DNA of 64,000 bases from Pseudomonas lalucatii (GCF_018398425.1 NZ_JADPMV010000001.1:310001-374000); one strand, 5' to 3'. Positions 46,803-58,164 are shown, counted from the stretch's first letter. Translations and numbers: made by a program. Notes: a model not told the origin generated them from the letters alone.

Positions 46803-47561
46803 TCAGGCATCGGCCGCGCCCTGCGCCTCCAGCAGCGGCGCCAGCAGGGCACACATGTTGCGCCAGTGGCTGCCTTGCCAGTACAGGCGCCGGCAGCCAC
46901 GGCACTGGACGAAGCGTGAATAGCTGTAGCCGATGCGGCTCGGCAGGCGTTCGCGGGCCTCTTCCAGGTCGATGGGCTGCAGCGGCAGGTTGCAATGCAG
47001 GCACAGGCTGAAGGGCGCGATGCTGCGCGCCAGATCGAGGCGCTCGAACAGCTCGCGCAGTTGCAGGGCCGGCTTGAGCGCATGCACGTAGCAACCATGG
47101 CTGATGACCCTGCGCTTGAGCAGCTCGCGGTCGCGGGTCAGCACGATGCGCCCATCGTGGGCGGCCACTTCGGCGATCGTCGTGTCCTCGAAGTGATTGT
47201 CGTAGAGGGTGTCGAAGCCGAGCATGCGCAGCAACCGGGCCAGTCCGCCGAGGTGGGCGTCGGCGACGAAGCGCAACACCCGCAGCGGCCGATCACGCAC
47301 CTTGAGCAGCGGACTGATGTCCAGGCGCTCGAACTTCGGGTACACCGCCACCCGGTCGCCGTCCAGCAGCATCCGCTCGAAACCGACCGATTCGCCGTTG
47401 AGCAGCACCAGTTCGACTTCGGTGTGGGGCACTCCGAGCGCCTCGATCATGTGCTTGACGGTCGCCGCCTGGGCACAGTCGCAGTCGAACGCCCTGCGAC
47501 GCCGGGCGGGCGCCAGGAAGTCGTTGAGCTCCTCGTAGAAGCGGAAGGTCGCCTGAACCAT
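46803..47561 (-). CDS. Mut7-C RNase domain protein with ubiquitin-like N-terminus
   Basis: A 252-residue protein. The first 85 residues match a Mut7-C ubiquitin-like fold (ATFRFYEELNDFLAPARRRR at the start). The rest is the Mut7-C/PIN-like RNase domain with FVADAHLGGLARLLRMLGFD, then GRIVLTRDRELLKRR. Near the end, CLHC and CRGC form a zinc ribbon. The family is widespread in bacteria and presumed to be an RNase by fold; its substrate is not established. It is convergent with the cysteine synthase-like gene, 19 bp from its end. Confidence 0.88.
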   Translation of the reverse strand: MVQATFRFYEELNDFLAPARRRRAFDCDCAQAATVKHMIEALGVPHTEVELVLLNGESVGFERMLLDGDRVAVYPKFERLDISPLLKVRDRPLRVLRFVADAHLGGLARLLRMLGFDTLYDNHFEDTTIAEVAAHDGRIVLTRDRELLKRRVISHGCYVHALKPALQLRELFERLDLARSIAPFSLCLHCNLPLQPIDLEEARERLPSRIGYSYSRFVQCRGCRRLYWQGSHWRNMCALLAPLLEAQGAADA

Positions 47562-47868
47562 GCTCCAAGCATAGTCCCTGCGGGTGCCCGCGGCGCTCGA
47601 CGCAGAGGGTCATGCCGCCCTCGAGAACGCCAGCCGGCTAAAGCGTGCCTGAGTAACGCTGTTAAGTTCGGCCTGCAAGTAGTTGTCACGTTTCGATTTA
47701 TGCAGAAAGCATCAGGGTTTATCCGTTACTATCCGGCGCTTGTCGCGTGGCCGCCGGCGTAAGCGGGCTGCGCGCGCAGGCGTCCATCGCGGTCCGGAGA
47801 ACCCCTCCGTCCGCCGTGTACAACCGTCGTTTCCCGGGTGCTCACTCAGCGGGGTCTAGAGCGTTGTA
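47562..47868. other. 307-bp intergenic region before the MHYT-GGDEF-EAL gene
   Basis: This stretch separates the divergent Mut7-C and MHYT genes. It contains a TTGTCA (47683-47688) that could be a -35 box, but no -10 box at the right distance. I see no convincing coding frame, terminator or FleQ-type site. Confidence 0.4.
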
Positions 47869-49947
47869 ATGCTGGTTGCGAGCTACGATTTTTCCCTGGT
47901 ACTAACCTCCCTGGCCGTGGCCATCCTGGCGTCCTATACGGCACTGGATCTCGCCGGGCGTATCGCCACGGCCAAGGGCCTGGCGCTGTTGCTGTGGATA
48001 GGCGGCGGGGCCGTCGCCATGGGCATCGGCATCTGGTCGATGCACTTCATCGGCATGCTTGCCTTGCGCCTGCCGATCGCCCTGGGCTACGACCTCAGCA
48101 TTACCCTGCTGTCCCTGGCGATGGCGATGCTGTCCTCGGGATTCGCCCTGTGGCTGGTGAGTCAGCCGCAGATGCTGCGCTGGCACTGGCTGCTCGGCGC
48201 ACTGGTGATGGGCGCTGGCATCAGCTCGATGCATTACCTGGGCATGGCGGCCCTGCGGATGCAGCCGGGCATCGACTATGACCCGCTGCTGTTCGGCCTG
48301 TCCCTGTTGATCGCCGTGGCGGCGTCCGCCGCCTCGCTGTGGATCGCCTTTCGCCTGCGCTGGCCGGGGCCGTTCGTGCGCATGGCGCGCATCGGCGCGG
48401 CCGTGCTCATGGGCGGGGCGATCGTCGGCATGCACTACACCGGCATGGCTGCGGCGAACTTCCCCCTCGACAGCTTCTGCCTGGCCGCGGGAGCCGGCCT
48501 GGACAGTGTCTGGCTGGCCGGTCTGGTCGGTATCGCCACCCTCGCGGTGCTGACCATCGCCTTGCTCACCTCGGTCCTCGATGCGCGCATGGAGGCGCGT
48601 ATCGCCAAGTTGAACGAGTCCCTGGCCAAGGCCAATCGGGAACTGACCCAACTGGCCCTGCATGACCCGCTGACCAAGCTGCCCAACCGCCTGCTGCTGG
48701 AGGACAGGGTCGGCCAGAGCATTCACAAGATGGCGCGCAAAGGCGGGCATTTTGCGCTGATGTTCATGGATCTCGATGGCTTCAAGCCGATCAACGACGC
48801 CTATGGCCACCATATCGGCGACCTGCTGCTGTGCGCGGTGGGCGCTCGCCTGCGCGAGCGGCTGCGGGCGCAGGACACCCTGGCGCGGGTAGGCGGCGAC
48901 GAGTTCGTGCTGCTGGCGGAACTGCGCGAACCGGATGATGCGGTGAACCTCGCCGGCCAGCTCATTCGGCTGATCGGCCAGCCGTTTCTGGTCGCCGAGC
49001 ATGAGCTGCGCGTCTCCACCAGCGTCGGGATTGCCCTCTATCCTGGTGACGGCACGGATCAGCAAAGCCTGCTGCTCAATGCCGATGCCGCGATGTACCA
49101 CGCCAAGGGCGCCGGCAAGAATGGCTACAGCTTCTTCGAGGCGTCGATGAACGCCAACGCGCGCAACCAGTTGCAGCTGCTGCACGACCTGCGCATGGCG
49201 CTGGAGCGCGAGGAGTTCTGCCTCTACTACCAAGCCAAGTTCGATGCCCTCAATGGCCGGCCGACCGGGGCCGAAGCCCTGTTGCGCTGGCAGCACCCGG
49301 CGCGGGGCCTCGTCTCGCCGGCCGAGTTCATCGACCTGGCGGAAAAAACCGGCATGATCATCGCCATCGGTGACTGGGTGCTGCAACAGGCCTGCCGGCA
49401 GATGCGCGAATGGTACGACCAGGGGCGTCACGACTGGCGCGTGGCGGTCAACCTGTCGGCGCTGCAGTTCTGCCATGCCGGCCTGGTCGAGAGCGTCGCC
49501 AGCGCCCTGGCACAACACGAGCTGCCGGCCAACCGCCTGACCCTGGAGATCACCGAGACCACGGCCATGCGCGATGCCGATGCCAGCCTGCTGGTACTCA
49601 AGCAGTTGGCACAGATGGGCGTCGACCTGTCCATCGACGACTTCGGCACCGGCTACTCCAGCCTGCTCTATCTCAAGCGCCTGCCGGCCAACGAGCTGAA
49701 GATCGACCGGGGCTTCGTGCGCGACCTGGCCCAGGACAGCGACGATGCCGCGATCGTCTCCGCCATCGTCGCCCTGGGCCAGGCGCTGAACCTGCGCATC
49801 GTCGCCGAGGGCGTGGAAACCCTGCAGCAGAAGAGCTTCCTCACCGACCTGGGTTGCGACGCGCTGCAAGGCTTTCTCCTGGGCCATCCGCTGCCGGCGC
49901 AGCAGCTCATCCAGGCCCTGGACGGAGGCGTGGTTTGCGCCGAGTGA
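47869..49947 (+). CDS. Membrane MHYT-GGDEF-EAL cyclic-di-GMP protein
   Basis: A 692-residue protein. Seven membrane helices in the first 240 residues carry three MHYT-type motifs (SMHFIGM, SMHYLGM, GMHYTGM), thought to bind a metal and sense a diatomic gas or redox state. A short coiled linker leads to GGDEF (intact, G342-F346, in VGGDEFVLL) and EAL (intact, E469-A470-L471). Relatives include MucR and NbdA of P. aeruginosa, which adjust cyclic-di-GMP for alginate or nitric-oxide dispersal. It stands alone on this strand; a DctP-type gene converges on it. Confidence 0.93.
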   Translation: MLVASYDFSLVLTSLAVAILASYTALDLAGRIATAKGLALLLWIGGGAVAMGIGIWSMHFIGMLALRLPIALGYDLSITLLSLAMAMLSSGFALWLVSQPQMLRWHWLLGALVMGAGISSMHYLGMAALRMQPGIDYDPLLFGLSLLIAVAASAASLWIAFRLRWPGPFVRMARIGAAVLMGGAIVGMHYTGMAAANFPLDSFCLAAGAGLDSVWLAGLVGIATLAVLTIALLTSVLDARMEARIAKLNESLAKANRELTQLALHDPLTKLPNRLLLEDRVGQSIHKMARKGGHFALMFMDLDGFKPINDAYGHHIGDLLLCAVGARLRERLRAQDTLARVGGDEFVLLAELREPDDAVNLAGQLIRLIGQPFLVAEHELRVSTSVGIALYPGDGTDQQSLLLNADAAMYHAKGAGKNGYSFFEASMNANARNQLQLLHDLRMALEREEFCLYYQAKFDALNGRPTGAEALLRWQHPARGLVSPAEFIDLAEKTGMIIAIGDWVLQQACRQMREWYDQGRHDWRVAVNLSALQFCHAGLVESVASALAQHELPANRLTLEITETTAMRDADASLLVLKQLAQMGVDLSIDDFGTGYSSLLYLKRLPANELKIDRGFVRDLAQDSDDAAIVSAIVALGQALNLRIVAEGVETLQQKSFLTDLGCDALQGFLLGHPLPAQQLIQALDGGVVCAE

Positions 49948-49962
49948 AGAGCAGGCGTCCGC

Positions 49963-51411
<1,449 letters not shown>

Positions 51412-52146
51412 ATGTCCAAAGTAGCCATAGTCACAGGCGCCTCGCGGGGCATTGGCGCGGCTATCGCCAAGCGATTGGCCGTCGAGGGCGTTCGGGTGGT
51501 GGTGAACTACACGGCGCGGCCGGCCGATGCCGAGCAGGTGGTGCGCAGCATCGCCCGGGCCGGCGGCGAGGCCTACGCGGTGCTGGCCGACGTCAGCGAC
51601 CCGGTGGCCGTCGAGGCCCTGTTCGACCAGGCCGAAGTGCGCTTCGGCGGCGTCGACATCCTGATCAACAATGCCGGCATCATCCAGCCCGGCACGGTCA
51701 ATCTCGCCGACAGCGACGACGCGCTGTACCAGCGCCTGTTCGCGATCAATACCAAGGGCACCTTCAACACCCTGCGCCTGGCGGCGACACGCCTGCGCGA
51801 AGGCGGACGGATCGTCAATTTTTCCTCCAGCGCGGTGGCCCTGGCGTTGCCCGGTTATGCGCTCTTCGCCGCGTCGAAGGCGGCGGTGGAGAGCCTCACC
51901 CAGATCTTCGCCAAGGAGCTGCGGGGCCGGCATATCTGCGTCAACGCCATTGCCCCCGGACCGACCGCAACCGACCTGTTTCTCAGTGGCAAGAGCGCGG
52001 ATACGATCGAGCGGCTGGCCAAGCAGTCCCCCTTGGAGCGCCTGGGCACGCCCGAGGATATCGCCAGCGTCGTGGCCTTCCTGGTCGGCGAGGAGGGCGA
52101 CTGGGTCAACGGCCAGGTGCTGAGGGTCAATGGCGGCATCATCTAG
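51412..52146 (+). CDS. Short-chain dehydrogenase/reductase with Tyr-to-Phe active site
   Basis: A 244-residue classical-SDR protein: the NAD(P)-binding TGASRGIG at residues 8-15, NNAG at 86-89, and PGPTATDLF near the C-terminal substrate loop. Catalytic Ser139 (NFSSSAV) and Lys156 are present, but the YxxxK tyrosine is phenylalanine: codon 152 is TTC in YALFAASKAAVE. Without the hydroxyl the usual proton-relay chemistry should fail or be very slow, unless Tyr149, three residues earlier, substitutes. The start at 51412 follows CAGGAGTGGTC. Close relatives with Tyr are common in Pseudomonas, so this change looks specific to this copy. Confidence 0.9.
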   Translation: MSKVAIVTGASRGIGAAIAKRLAVEGVRVVVNYTARPADAEQVVRSIARAGGEAYAVLADVSDPVAVEALFDQAEVRFGGVDILINNAGIIQPGTVNLADSDDALYQRLFAINTKGTFNTLRLAATRLREGGRIVNFSSSAVALALPGYALFAASKAAVESLTQIFAKELRGRHICVNAIAPGPTATDLFLSGKSADTIERLAKQSPLERLGTPEDIASVVAFLVGEEGDWVNGQVLRVNGGII

Positions 52147-52185
52147 CCGCTACCGCGAGCCTCATCACTTTGCCTAGGCAGGAAT

Positions 52186-52222
52186 AAAAAAAGCCCCACG
52201 GCAGGGAGCGGCGTCGTGGGGC
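52186..52222 (-). terminator. Rho-independent terminator of the mexEF-oprN operon
   Basis: On the minus strand GCCCCACG (52215-52222) pairs with CGTGGGGC (52193-52200) across a 14-base loop, followed by seven T residues (A-run 52186-52192 on the plus strand). It lies 50 bp past the oprN stop. Confidence 0.88.
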
Positions 52223-52269
52223 GGGAAAGGGTCGGCGAACGGTGCCGCCAACCAAGGAGTGGGTTCGTT

Positions 52270-53658
52270 TCAGCCGTAGGGCTGCCAGCCGCCGCCGAGG
52301 GCCTTGTAGATGGCGACTATGCCGCGATACAGCTCGACCTCGGCCTGGGCCTGGGCGTCTTCGGCAGCCAGGCGTTCGCGCTCGGCGTCCAGCAGCACGA
52401 GGAAATCCACCGTGCCTTCGCGATAGCGGATCGCCGCCTGCTCGGCCGCCGCGCGACTGGCCTCGGACTGGCGCAGCAGGGCGATCAGCTGCTCCTGGAT
52501 CTTGCCGTAGTCGCTGAAGGCGTTCTCGCTTTCCTCCAGGGCCAGCAGCACCCGGTGTTCGTAGTTGGCCAGGGCGCCGTCGGCGCCGGCTTCGGCGCCG
52601 CGCAGGCGGGCACGCACACTGCCGAGGTCGAAGGCCGCCCAGCTGAGGGTCGGCGCCAGGCCCCAGGCGCGCGCCGCCGAGGCGCCCAGCTGCGAGCCAC
52701 GGCCGGCGGTGAAGCCGAGGAAGCCGGACAGGCTGACCCGCGGGAACAGGTCGGCGGTGGCCACGCCGATGCTGGCGGTGGCCGCCGCCAGCTGTCGCTC
52801 GGCCGCCAGCACGTCCGGGCGGCGGCGCAACAGCTCGCCCGGATCGCCGATCGGCAGGGCCTTGGCGATGGCTGGCAAGGGCTGCACCGCGAGGTCCGCG
52901 GCCAGCTGCTGCGGGCGCTGGCCGAGCAGGGTGGCGATGCGGTTCTTCGCCCGCGCCTGTTCGCCCTGCAGGAGCGGCAGTCTGGACTCGGTGGCGGCCA
53001 GGCGCGCCTCGCTGCGCAGCACGTCCAGTTCGCTGCCGACGCCGGCGTCGCGCAGTCGTTCGACTATGGCCCGGGATTCCCGTTGATTCTCCAGGTTTTC
53101 CCGGGCGATGCCTTCGCGCAGCTGCGCGCCCCGCAGGCTGCCGTAGGCGTCCACCAGCTCGGCGATCAGGCTGACCTGCAGCCGGTAATAGTCGGCCTCG
53201 GCCACCTCGATCTGCGCCTCGCTGGCCTCCAGCTGACGCTGGATACGGCCGAACAGATCGAGTTCCCAGGCCAGGTCCAGGCCCAGGTCGTAGCGCTCGC
53301 CATTCACCCGCCGCTCGCTCACGCCGGGCTGTTGGGCCTTGCCGACTTCGCTGCTGGCCCGAGCGGCGACAATCGGCAGGCGATCGTTGGCCACCTCGTC
53401 GCGGATGGCTCGGGCCGCGCGCAGGCGGGCGAAGGCCACCCGCAGCTCGCGGTTTTCCTGCAGGGACTGCTGGACCAAGCGGTTCAGGGCCGGATCGTCG
53501 AACTGCTGCCACCACAGTGCCTCGAAGTGCGAGCGATCGTAATCCTGGTGCTCGGCACTGGGCAGTAGGGGCGCCGGCGTAGCCGGTGCCCGATAGTCCG
53601 GCCCGACGGCGCAGGCGCTCAGTGCCAGGGCGAGCAGGGCAGGGGTCAAGGCCTTCAT
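52270..53658 (-). CDS. oprN: Outer-membrane efflux channel OprN-like
   Basis: A 462-residue NodT/OprM-family channel and lipoprotein: lipobox LALSAC followed by AVGPDYRAP, and the two efflux-repeat signatures (RDAGVGSELDVLRSEARLAA; LLRRRPDVLAAERQLAAATA). The start at 53658 overlaps the mexF stop (ATGA). With MexE and MexF it makes the pump exporting chloramphenicol, fluoroquinolones, trimethoprim and HHQ-type quinolone precursors in P. aeruginosa. A strong terminator follows. Confidence 0.92.
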   Translation of the reverse strand: MKALTPALLALALSACAVGPDYRAPATPAPLLPSAEHQDYDRSHFEALWWQQFDDPALNRLVQQSLQENRELRVAFARLRAARAIRDEVANDRLPIVAARASSEVGKAQQPGVSERRVNGERYDLGLDLAWELDLFGRIQRQLEASEAQIEVAEADYYRLQVSLIAELVDAYGSLRGAQLREGIARENLENQRESRAIVERLRDAGVGSELDVLRSEARLAATESRLPLLQGEQARAKNRIATLLGQRPQQLAADLAVQPLPAIAKALPIGDPGELLRRRPDVLAAERQLAAATASIGVATADLFPRVSLSGFLGFTAGRGSQLGASAARAWGLAPTLSWAAFDLGSVRARLRGAEAGADGALANYEHRVLLALEESENAFSDYGKIQEQLIALLRQSEASRAAAEQAAIRYREGTVDFLVLLDAERERLAAEDAQAQAEVELYRGIVAIYKALGGGWQPYG

Positions 53659-56600
53659 GCCTGCACCTCCTGCAGCCGCAGGGCGCGTTGCGCCTGACGG
53701 CCCTCGACAAAGCGGCGGATCAGCACGTAGAACACCGGGGTCAGCAGCAGGCCGAAGAAGGTCACCCCGATCATCCCGGAAAATACCGCCACGCCCATGG
53801 CATGACGCATCTCGGCGCCGGCGCCGGAGGACAGCACCAGGGGCACCACGCCCATGATGAAGGCGATGGAGGTCATCAGGATCGGCCGCAGGCGCAGGCG
53901 GCAGGCCTCCAGCACGGCGCTGACGCGGTCCAGGCCTTCCTCCTGTTTCTCCTTGGCGAACTCGACGATGAGGATGGCGTTCTTGCACGCCAGGCCCACC
54001 AGCACGATCAGGCCGATCTGGGTGAAGATGTTGTTGTCGCCGCCGGCCAGGATCACCCCGACGATGGCCGAGAACAGCACGGTCGGCACGATCAGGATCA
54101 CCGCCAGCGGCAGGCTCCAGCTCTCGTACTGGGCGGCCAGCACCAGGAAGGCCAGCAGCACGCAGAGCGGGAAGACGAAAATGGCGCTGTTGCCGGCGAG
54201 GATCTGCTGGTAGGTCAGGTCGGTCCACTCGAAGGTCATGCCGTTGGGCAACTCCTCCGCGAGCAGCCGGCCGATCGCCGCCTCGGCCTGGCCGGAGCTG
54301 TAGCCCGGCGCGGCCGCGCCATTGATCTCGGCGGTGATGAAGCCGTTGTAGTGCATCACCCGATCGGGACCTGCGCTGTCCTCGACCTTGACGAAGGTGG
54401 ACAGCGGCACCATCTCGCCACGGTTGTTGCGCACCTTGAGCTGGCCGATCTGCTCCGGCTCCAGGCGGAACTGCTGGTCGGCCTGGACGTTGACCTGGTA
54501 GGTGCGGCCGAAACGGTTGAAGTCGTTGGCGTACAGCGAGCCCAGGTACACCTGCAGGGTGTCGAAGATGTCGCTGATGGCCACGCCGTGGGTCTTGGCC
54601 TTCTCCCGGTCGATGTTGGCATCCACCTGCGGCACGTTGACCTGGTAGCTGGTGAACACCGACATGGGGTTGAGCTCCGGCAGCTGGCGCGCCTTATTGA
54701 GGATGTTCTGGGTCTGCCGGTACAGCTCCTCGTAGCCCAGGCTGCCGCGATCCTGCAGCTGCAGGCGGAAGCCGCCGATGGTGCCCAGACCCTGTACCGG
54801 TGGCGGCGGGAAGATGGCGATGTAGGCGTCCTGGATCTCGGCGAACTGCTGGTTCAGCTCGGCGGCGATGGCGCCGGCGCTCATGGCCGGGTCCTTGCGC
54901 TCATCGAAGGCCCTGAGCGGGGTGAACACGATGCCGCTGTTGGGGCTGTTGGTGAAGCCGTTGATCGACAGGCCGGGGAAGGCCACGGTGTTCTCCACGC
55001 CCGGGTGCTGGCCGGCGATCTGCGACATGCGCTTGACCACCGCCTCGGTGCGGTCGAGGGTGGCGGCGTCCGGCAGTTGGGCGAAGGCCACCAGGTACTG
55101 CTTGTCCTGCTGCGGCACGAAGCCGGTCGGGGTGCTGGAAAAGCCCAGGTAACCCAGGGCCAGCAGGCCGGCATAGAGGAACATGGCGATGCCGCTGCCG
55201 CGCAGCACGCGCTGCACGGTGCCGACGTAGCCATGGCTGGCGCGGTCGAACAGGCGATTGAAGGGCGCGAACAGCCAGCCGCCGAACAGCTTGTCCAGCA
55301 GCCGCGAGAAGCCGTCCTTGGGGGCGCGGTGGTCCTTGAGCAGTACGGCGGCCAGGGCCGGCGACAGGGTCAGCGAGTTGAACGCGGAGATCACCGTGGA
55401 GATGGCGATGGTCAGGGCGAACTGCTGGTAGAACTGGCCGCTGAGGCCGGAGATGAAGGCGGTCGGCACGAACACCGCGCACAGCACCAGGGCGGTGGCG
55501 ACGATGGGGCCGGTCACTTCCTGCATGGCCTGGCGGGTCGCCTCGATGGGGGACTTGCCGAGACCGATGTTGCGCTCGACGTTCTCCACCACGACGATGG
55601 CGTCGTCCACCACGATGCCGATGGCCAGCACCAGGCCGAACAGCGACAGGGCGTTGAGCGAGAAGCCCAGCAGGTGCATCACCGCGAAGGTGCCGATCAA
55701 CGACACCGGCACGGCGGCCAGCGGGATGATCGAGGCGCGCCAGGTCTGCAGGAACAGGATCACCACCAGCACCACCAGCACGATGGCCTCGAGCAGGGTG
55801 TGCACCACCGCCTCGATGGAGCCGCGCACGAAGATGGTCGGGTCGTAGACGATCTCGTAGTCCACGCCCTGGGGAAAGCTCTGCTTCAACTCGGCCATGC
55901 GCGCGCGCACGGCATTGGAGATCTCGATGGCGTTGGAACCGGGGCGCTGGAACACCGGAATGGCCACCGCCGGCTTGTTGTTGAGCAGCGAGCGCAGGGC
56001 GTACTGGCTGGAGCCGAGTTCGACCCGGGCGATGTCCTTCAGGCGGGTGATCTCGCCCTGCTCGCCGGCGCGCACGATGATGTTCTCGAACTCTTCCTCG
56101 CTGACCAGGCGCCCCTGGGTGTTGATCGACAGCTGGAAGCTGTTGCCGGCATCGGCGGGCGGCGCACCGAGGGAGCCGGCGGCCACCTGACGGTTCTGCT
56201 CGCGGATGGCGGCCACCACGTCGCTGGCGGTGAGGCCCCGCGAGGCCACCTTGTTCGGGTCGAGCCAGACGCGCAGCGAGTAGTCGCCCATGCCGAACAG
56301 TTGCACGTTGCCGACGCCCTCCAGGCGCGCCAGCTCGTCCTTGATGTTGAGCGCGGCGTAGTTGGACAGGTAGAGCATGTCGTAGCGGTCGTCCGGCGAG
56401 GTCAGGTGCACCACCATGGTCAGGTCGGGCGAAGCCTTGTCCACGGTCACGCCGAGGCGCTGCACCTCGGTCGGCAGGGTCGGCATGGTACGGGTCACGC
56501 GGTTCTGCACCTGTACCTGGGCGGTATCCAGGTCGGTTCCCAGGGCGAAGGTGATGGTCAGGCTCAGCTTGCCGTCGTTGGTGGACTGCGAGGACATGTA

Positions 56601-56834
56601 GAGCATGCCCTCGACCCCGGTGATGGCCTGTTCCAGAGGCGAGGCGACGGTTTCGCCGATCACCTTGGGGTTGGCGCCGGGGAAGCTGGCACGCACCACC
56701 ACGGTCGGCGGCACCACTTCCGGGTACTCGCTGATCGGCAGCTGGAACAGCGAGATGGCCCCGCCGATCAGGATCAGCAGCGACAGCACCGCGGCGAAGA
56801 TCGGCCGCTGAATGAAGAATTGCGAGAAGTTCAT
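53655..56834 (-). CDS. mexF: RND efflux inner-membrane pump MexF-like
   Basis: A 1059-residue HAE1-family pump, close to P. aeruginosa MexF in length (about 1062 as I recall). It shows FFIQRPIFAAVLSLLILIGG at the start, TM4 aspartates in GIVVDDAIVVVENVERNIG, and a second conserved block LACKNAILIVEFAKEKQEEG. It sits between mexE (12 bp) and oprN (overlap) in one transcription unit. The neighbouring mexT and mexS homologues make the MexF assignment strong. Confidence 0.95.
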   Translation of the reverse strand: MNFSQFFIQRPIFAAVLSLLILIGGAISLFQLPISEYPEVVPPTVVVRASFPGANPKVIGETVASPLEQAITGVEGMLYMSSQSTNDGKLSLTITFALGTDLDTAQVQVQNRVTRTMPTLPTEVQRLGVTVDKASPDLTMVVHLTSPDDRYDMLYLSNYAALNIKDELARLEGVGNVQLFGMGDYSLRVWLDPNKVASRGLTASDVVAAIREQNRQVAAGSLGAPPADAGNSFQLSINTQGRLVSEEEFENIIVRAGEQGEITRLKDIARVELGSSQYALRSLLNNKPAVAIPVFQRPGSNAIEISNAVRARMAELKQSFPQGVDYEIVYDPTIFVRGSIEAVVHTLLEAIVLVVLVVILFLQTWRASIIPLAAVPVSLIGTFAVMHLLGFSLNALSLFGLVLAIGIVVDDAIVVVENVERNIGLGKSPIEATRQAMQEVTGPIVATALVLCAVFVPTAFISGLSGQFYQQFALTIAISTVISAFNSLTLSPALAAVLLKDHRAPKDGFSRLLDKLFGGWLFAPFNRLFDRASHGYVGTVQRVLRGSGIAMFLYAGLLALGYLGFSSTPTGFVPQQDKQYLVAFAQLPDAATLDRTEAVVKRMSQIAGQHPGVENTVAFPGLSINGFTNSPNSGIVFTPLRAFDERKDPAMSAGAIAAELNQQFAEIQDAYIAIFPPPPVQGLGTIGGFRLQLQDRGSLGYEELYRQTQNILNKARQLPELNPMSVFTSYQVNVPQVDANIDREKAKTHGVAISDIFDTLQVYLGSLYANDFNRFGRTYQVNVQADQQFRLEPEQIGQLKVRNNRGEMVPLSTFVKVEDSAGPDRVMHYNGFITAEINGAAAPGYSSGQAEAAIGRLLAEELPNGMTFEWTDLTYQQILAGNSAIFVFPLCVLLAFLVLAAQYESWSLPLAVILIVPTVLFSAIVGVILAGGDNNIFTQIGLIVLVGLACKNAILIVEFAKEKQEEGLDRVSAVLEACRLRLRPILMTSIAFIMGVVPLVLSSGAGAEMRHAMGVAVFSGMIGVTFFGLLLTPVFYVLIRRFVEGRQAQRALRLQEVQA

Positions 56835-56846
56835 GGTTGTCTACCT

Positions 56847-58085
56847 TTAGCCCCGTGGTGCGCTGGTCGATTTGCCGATCTGCTCGGCCAGCCGCGGCGC
56901 GTCGCGGGCTTCTACCGCCTGGCGCAGGCGGGCGAGGGTGGCCAGGGTTTCGGCATCGGCCATGGGCACGGCCTGCGGGTCGACGGTGGCGCCGGGCAGG
57001 GCGCGCTGCAGGCCGTTGACCACGATCTTCTCGCCCTTGGCCAGGCCCGCGCGGACGATGCGCAGGCCCTCGACCTTGGGCCCCAGCTCGATGGCCCGGT
57101 AGCTGACGCTGTTGTCCGCGCCGAGTACCAGGACGAACTTCTTGCCCAGGTCGGTGCCCACGGCGACGTCCTGGATCAGGGCGGCGGCGTAGGTATCGCT
57201 GCCGACCAGCTTGAGTCGGGCATAGAGTCCCGGGGTGAAACGGCCGTCGGTGTTGTCGAATACCGCGCGGCCACGAATGGTGCCGGTCTGCGGATTGACC
57301 TGATTGTCGAGAAAGTCCAGCTGGCCCAGGTGCGGGTGGCCGTCCTCGTTGCTCAGGCCGAGGTAGACCGGGCTGGCGGCGCGAGCATCGGCACCGGCCT
57401 GACGGGCCAGTTCCAGGTACTTGAGGAATACCCCTTCGTCGGCATCGAAGTAGGCATAGACCTCGTCGGTGCTGACCAGGGTGGTGAGCAGGTGCTGCCC
57501 GGCTGCCACCAGGTTGCCGGCGGTGACCTCGGCGCGGCTGACGCGGCCGTCGATCGGCGCAACCACGCGGGTAAAGCTGAGGTTGAGACGGGCGTTGTCC
57601 AGTTCGGCCTGGATCCCGGCTACCGCGGCGCGGGCCTCGGCGGCGGCGCTGGCGCGGGCATCGGCCAGTTCGGCGGAAATCGCGTTGCTTTTGCGCAGGC
57701 GTTCGCCGCGCGTGGCTTCGCTGGCGGTGCGGGCCTGGTTGGCACGGGCCTGTTGCAGCTGGGCTTCGAGGCGCTTGACCTCGGCCTGGAAGGGCCGCGG
57801 ATCGATCTGGAACAGCAGGTCGCCCTTGCTCACCAGGCTGCCTTCGGCGAAGGCGACCCGGTCGATGAAGCCGGAAACCCGCGGGCGAATCTCGACCGAC
57901 TCCGGGGCCTCGAGGCGCCCGGTGAATTCGTCCCATTCATTGAGTGGTTGTTCGATGACTTCGGCCACGCTGACTTTCGCCGCGGGCATTTGCTGCATGG
58001 TCTCGGGGGCCTGGCCACAGGCGCCGAGCGCCAACATCGCCACGAGGGCCAGGGCTGTGCGCCAGGGGTTGCTGAACTGTTCCAT
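56847..58085 (-). CDS. mexE: RND efflux periplasmic adaptor MexE-like
   Basis: A 412-residue membrane-fusion lipoprotein (lipobox LALGAC near residue 22). The stretch VAEVIEQPLNEWDEFTGRLE, and the region around it, matches P. aeruginosa MexE as I remember it. The lipoyl half-motifs RPRVSGFIDRVAFAEGSLV and APIDGRVSRAEVTAGNLV bracket the hairpin. The ATG at 58085 gives the family length; the frame is open upstream but lacks family residues and runs through the MexT boxes. It is the first gene of mexEF-oprN. Confidence 0.94.
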   Translation of the reverse strand: MEQFSNPWRTALALVAMLALGACGQAPETMQQMPAAKVSVAEVIEQPLNEWDEFTGRLEAPESVEIRPRVSGFIDRVAFAEGSLVSKGDLLFQIDPRPFQAEVKRLEAQLQQARANQARTASEATRGERLRKSNAISAELADARASAAAEARAAVAGIQAELDNARLNLSFTRVVAPIDGRVSRAEVTAGNLVAAGQHLLTTLVSTDEVYAYFDADEGVFLKYLELARQAGADARAASPVYLGLSNEDGHPHLGQLDFLDNQVNPQTGTIRGRAVFDNTDGRFTPGLYARLKLVGSDTYAAALIQDVAVGTDLGKKFVLVLGADNSVSYRAIELGPKVEGLRIVRAGLAKGEKIVVNGLQRALPGATVDPQAVPMADAETLATLARLRQAVEARDAPRLAEQIGKSTSAPRG

Positions 58086-58164
58086 GGGGGGTCCGCCAGT
58101 CGGTTTATTCGATGGGCGGAGTCTGCGGCGCGGTCCGGCGTGCGACGAATCGAACGCCGCAAAT

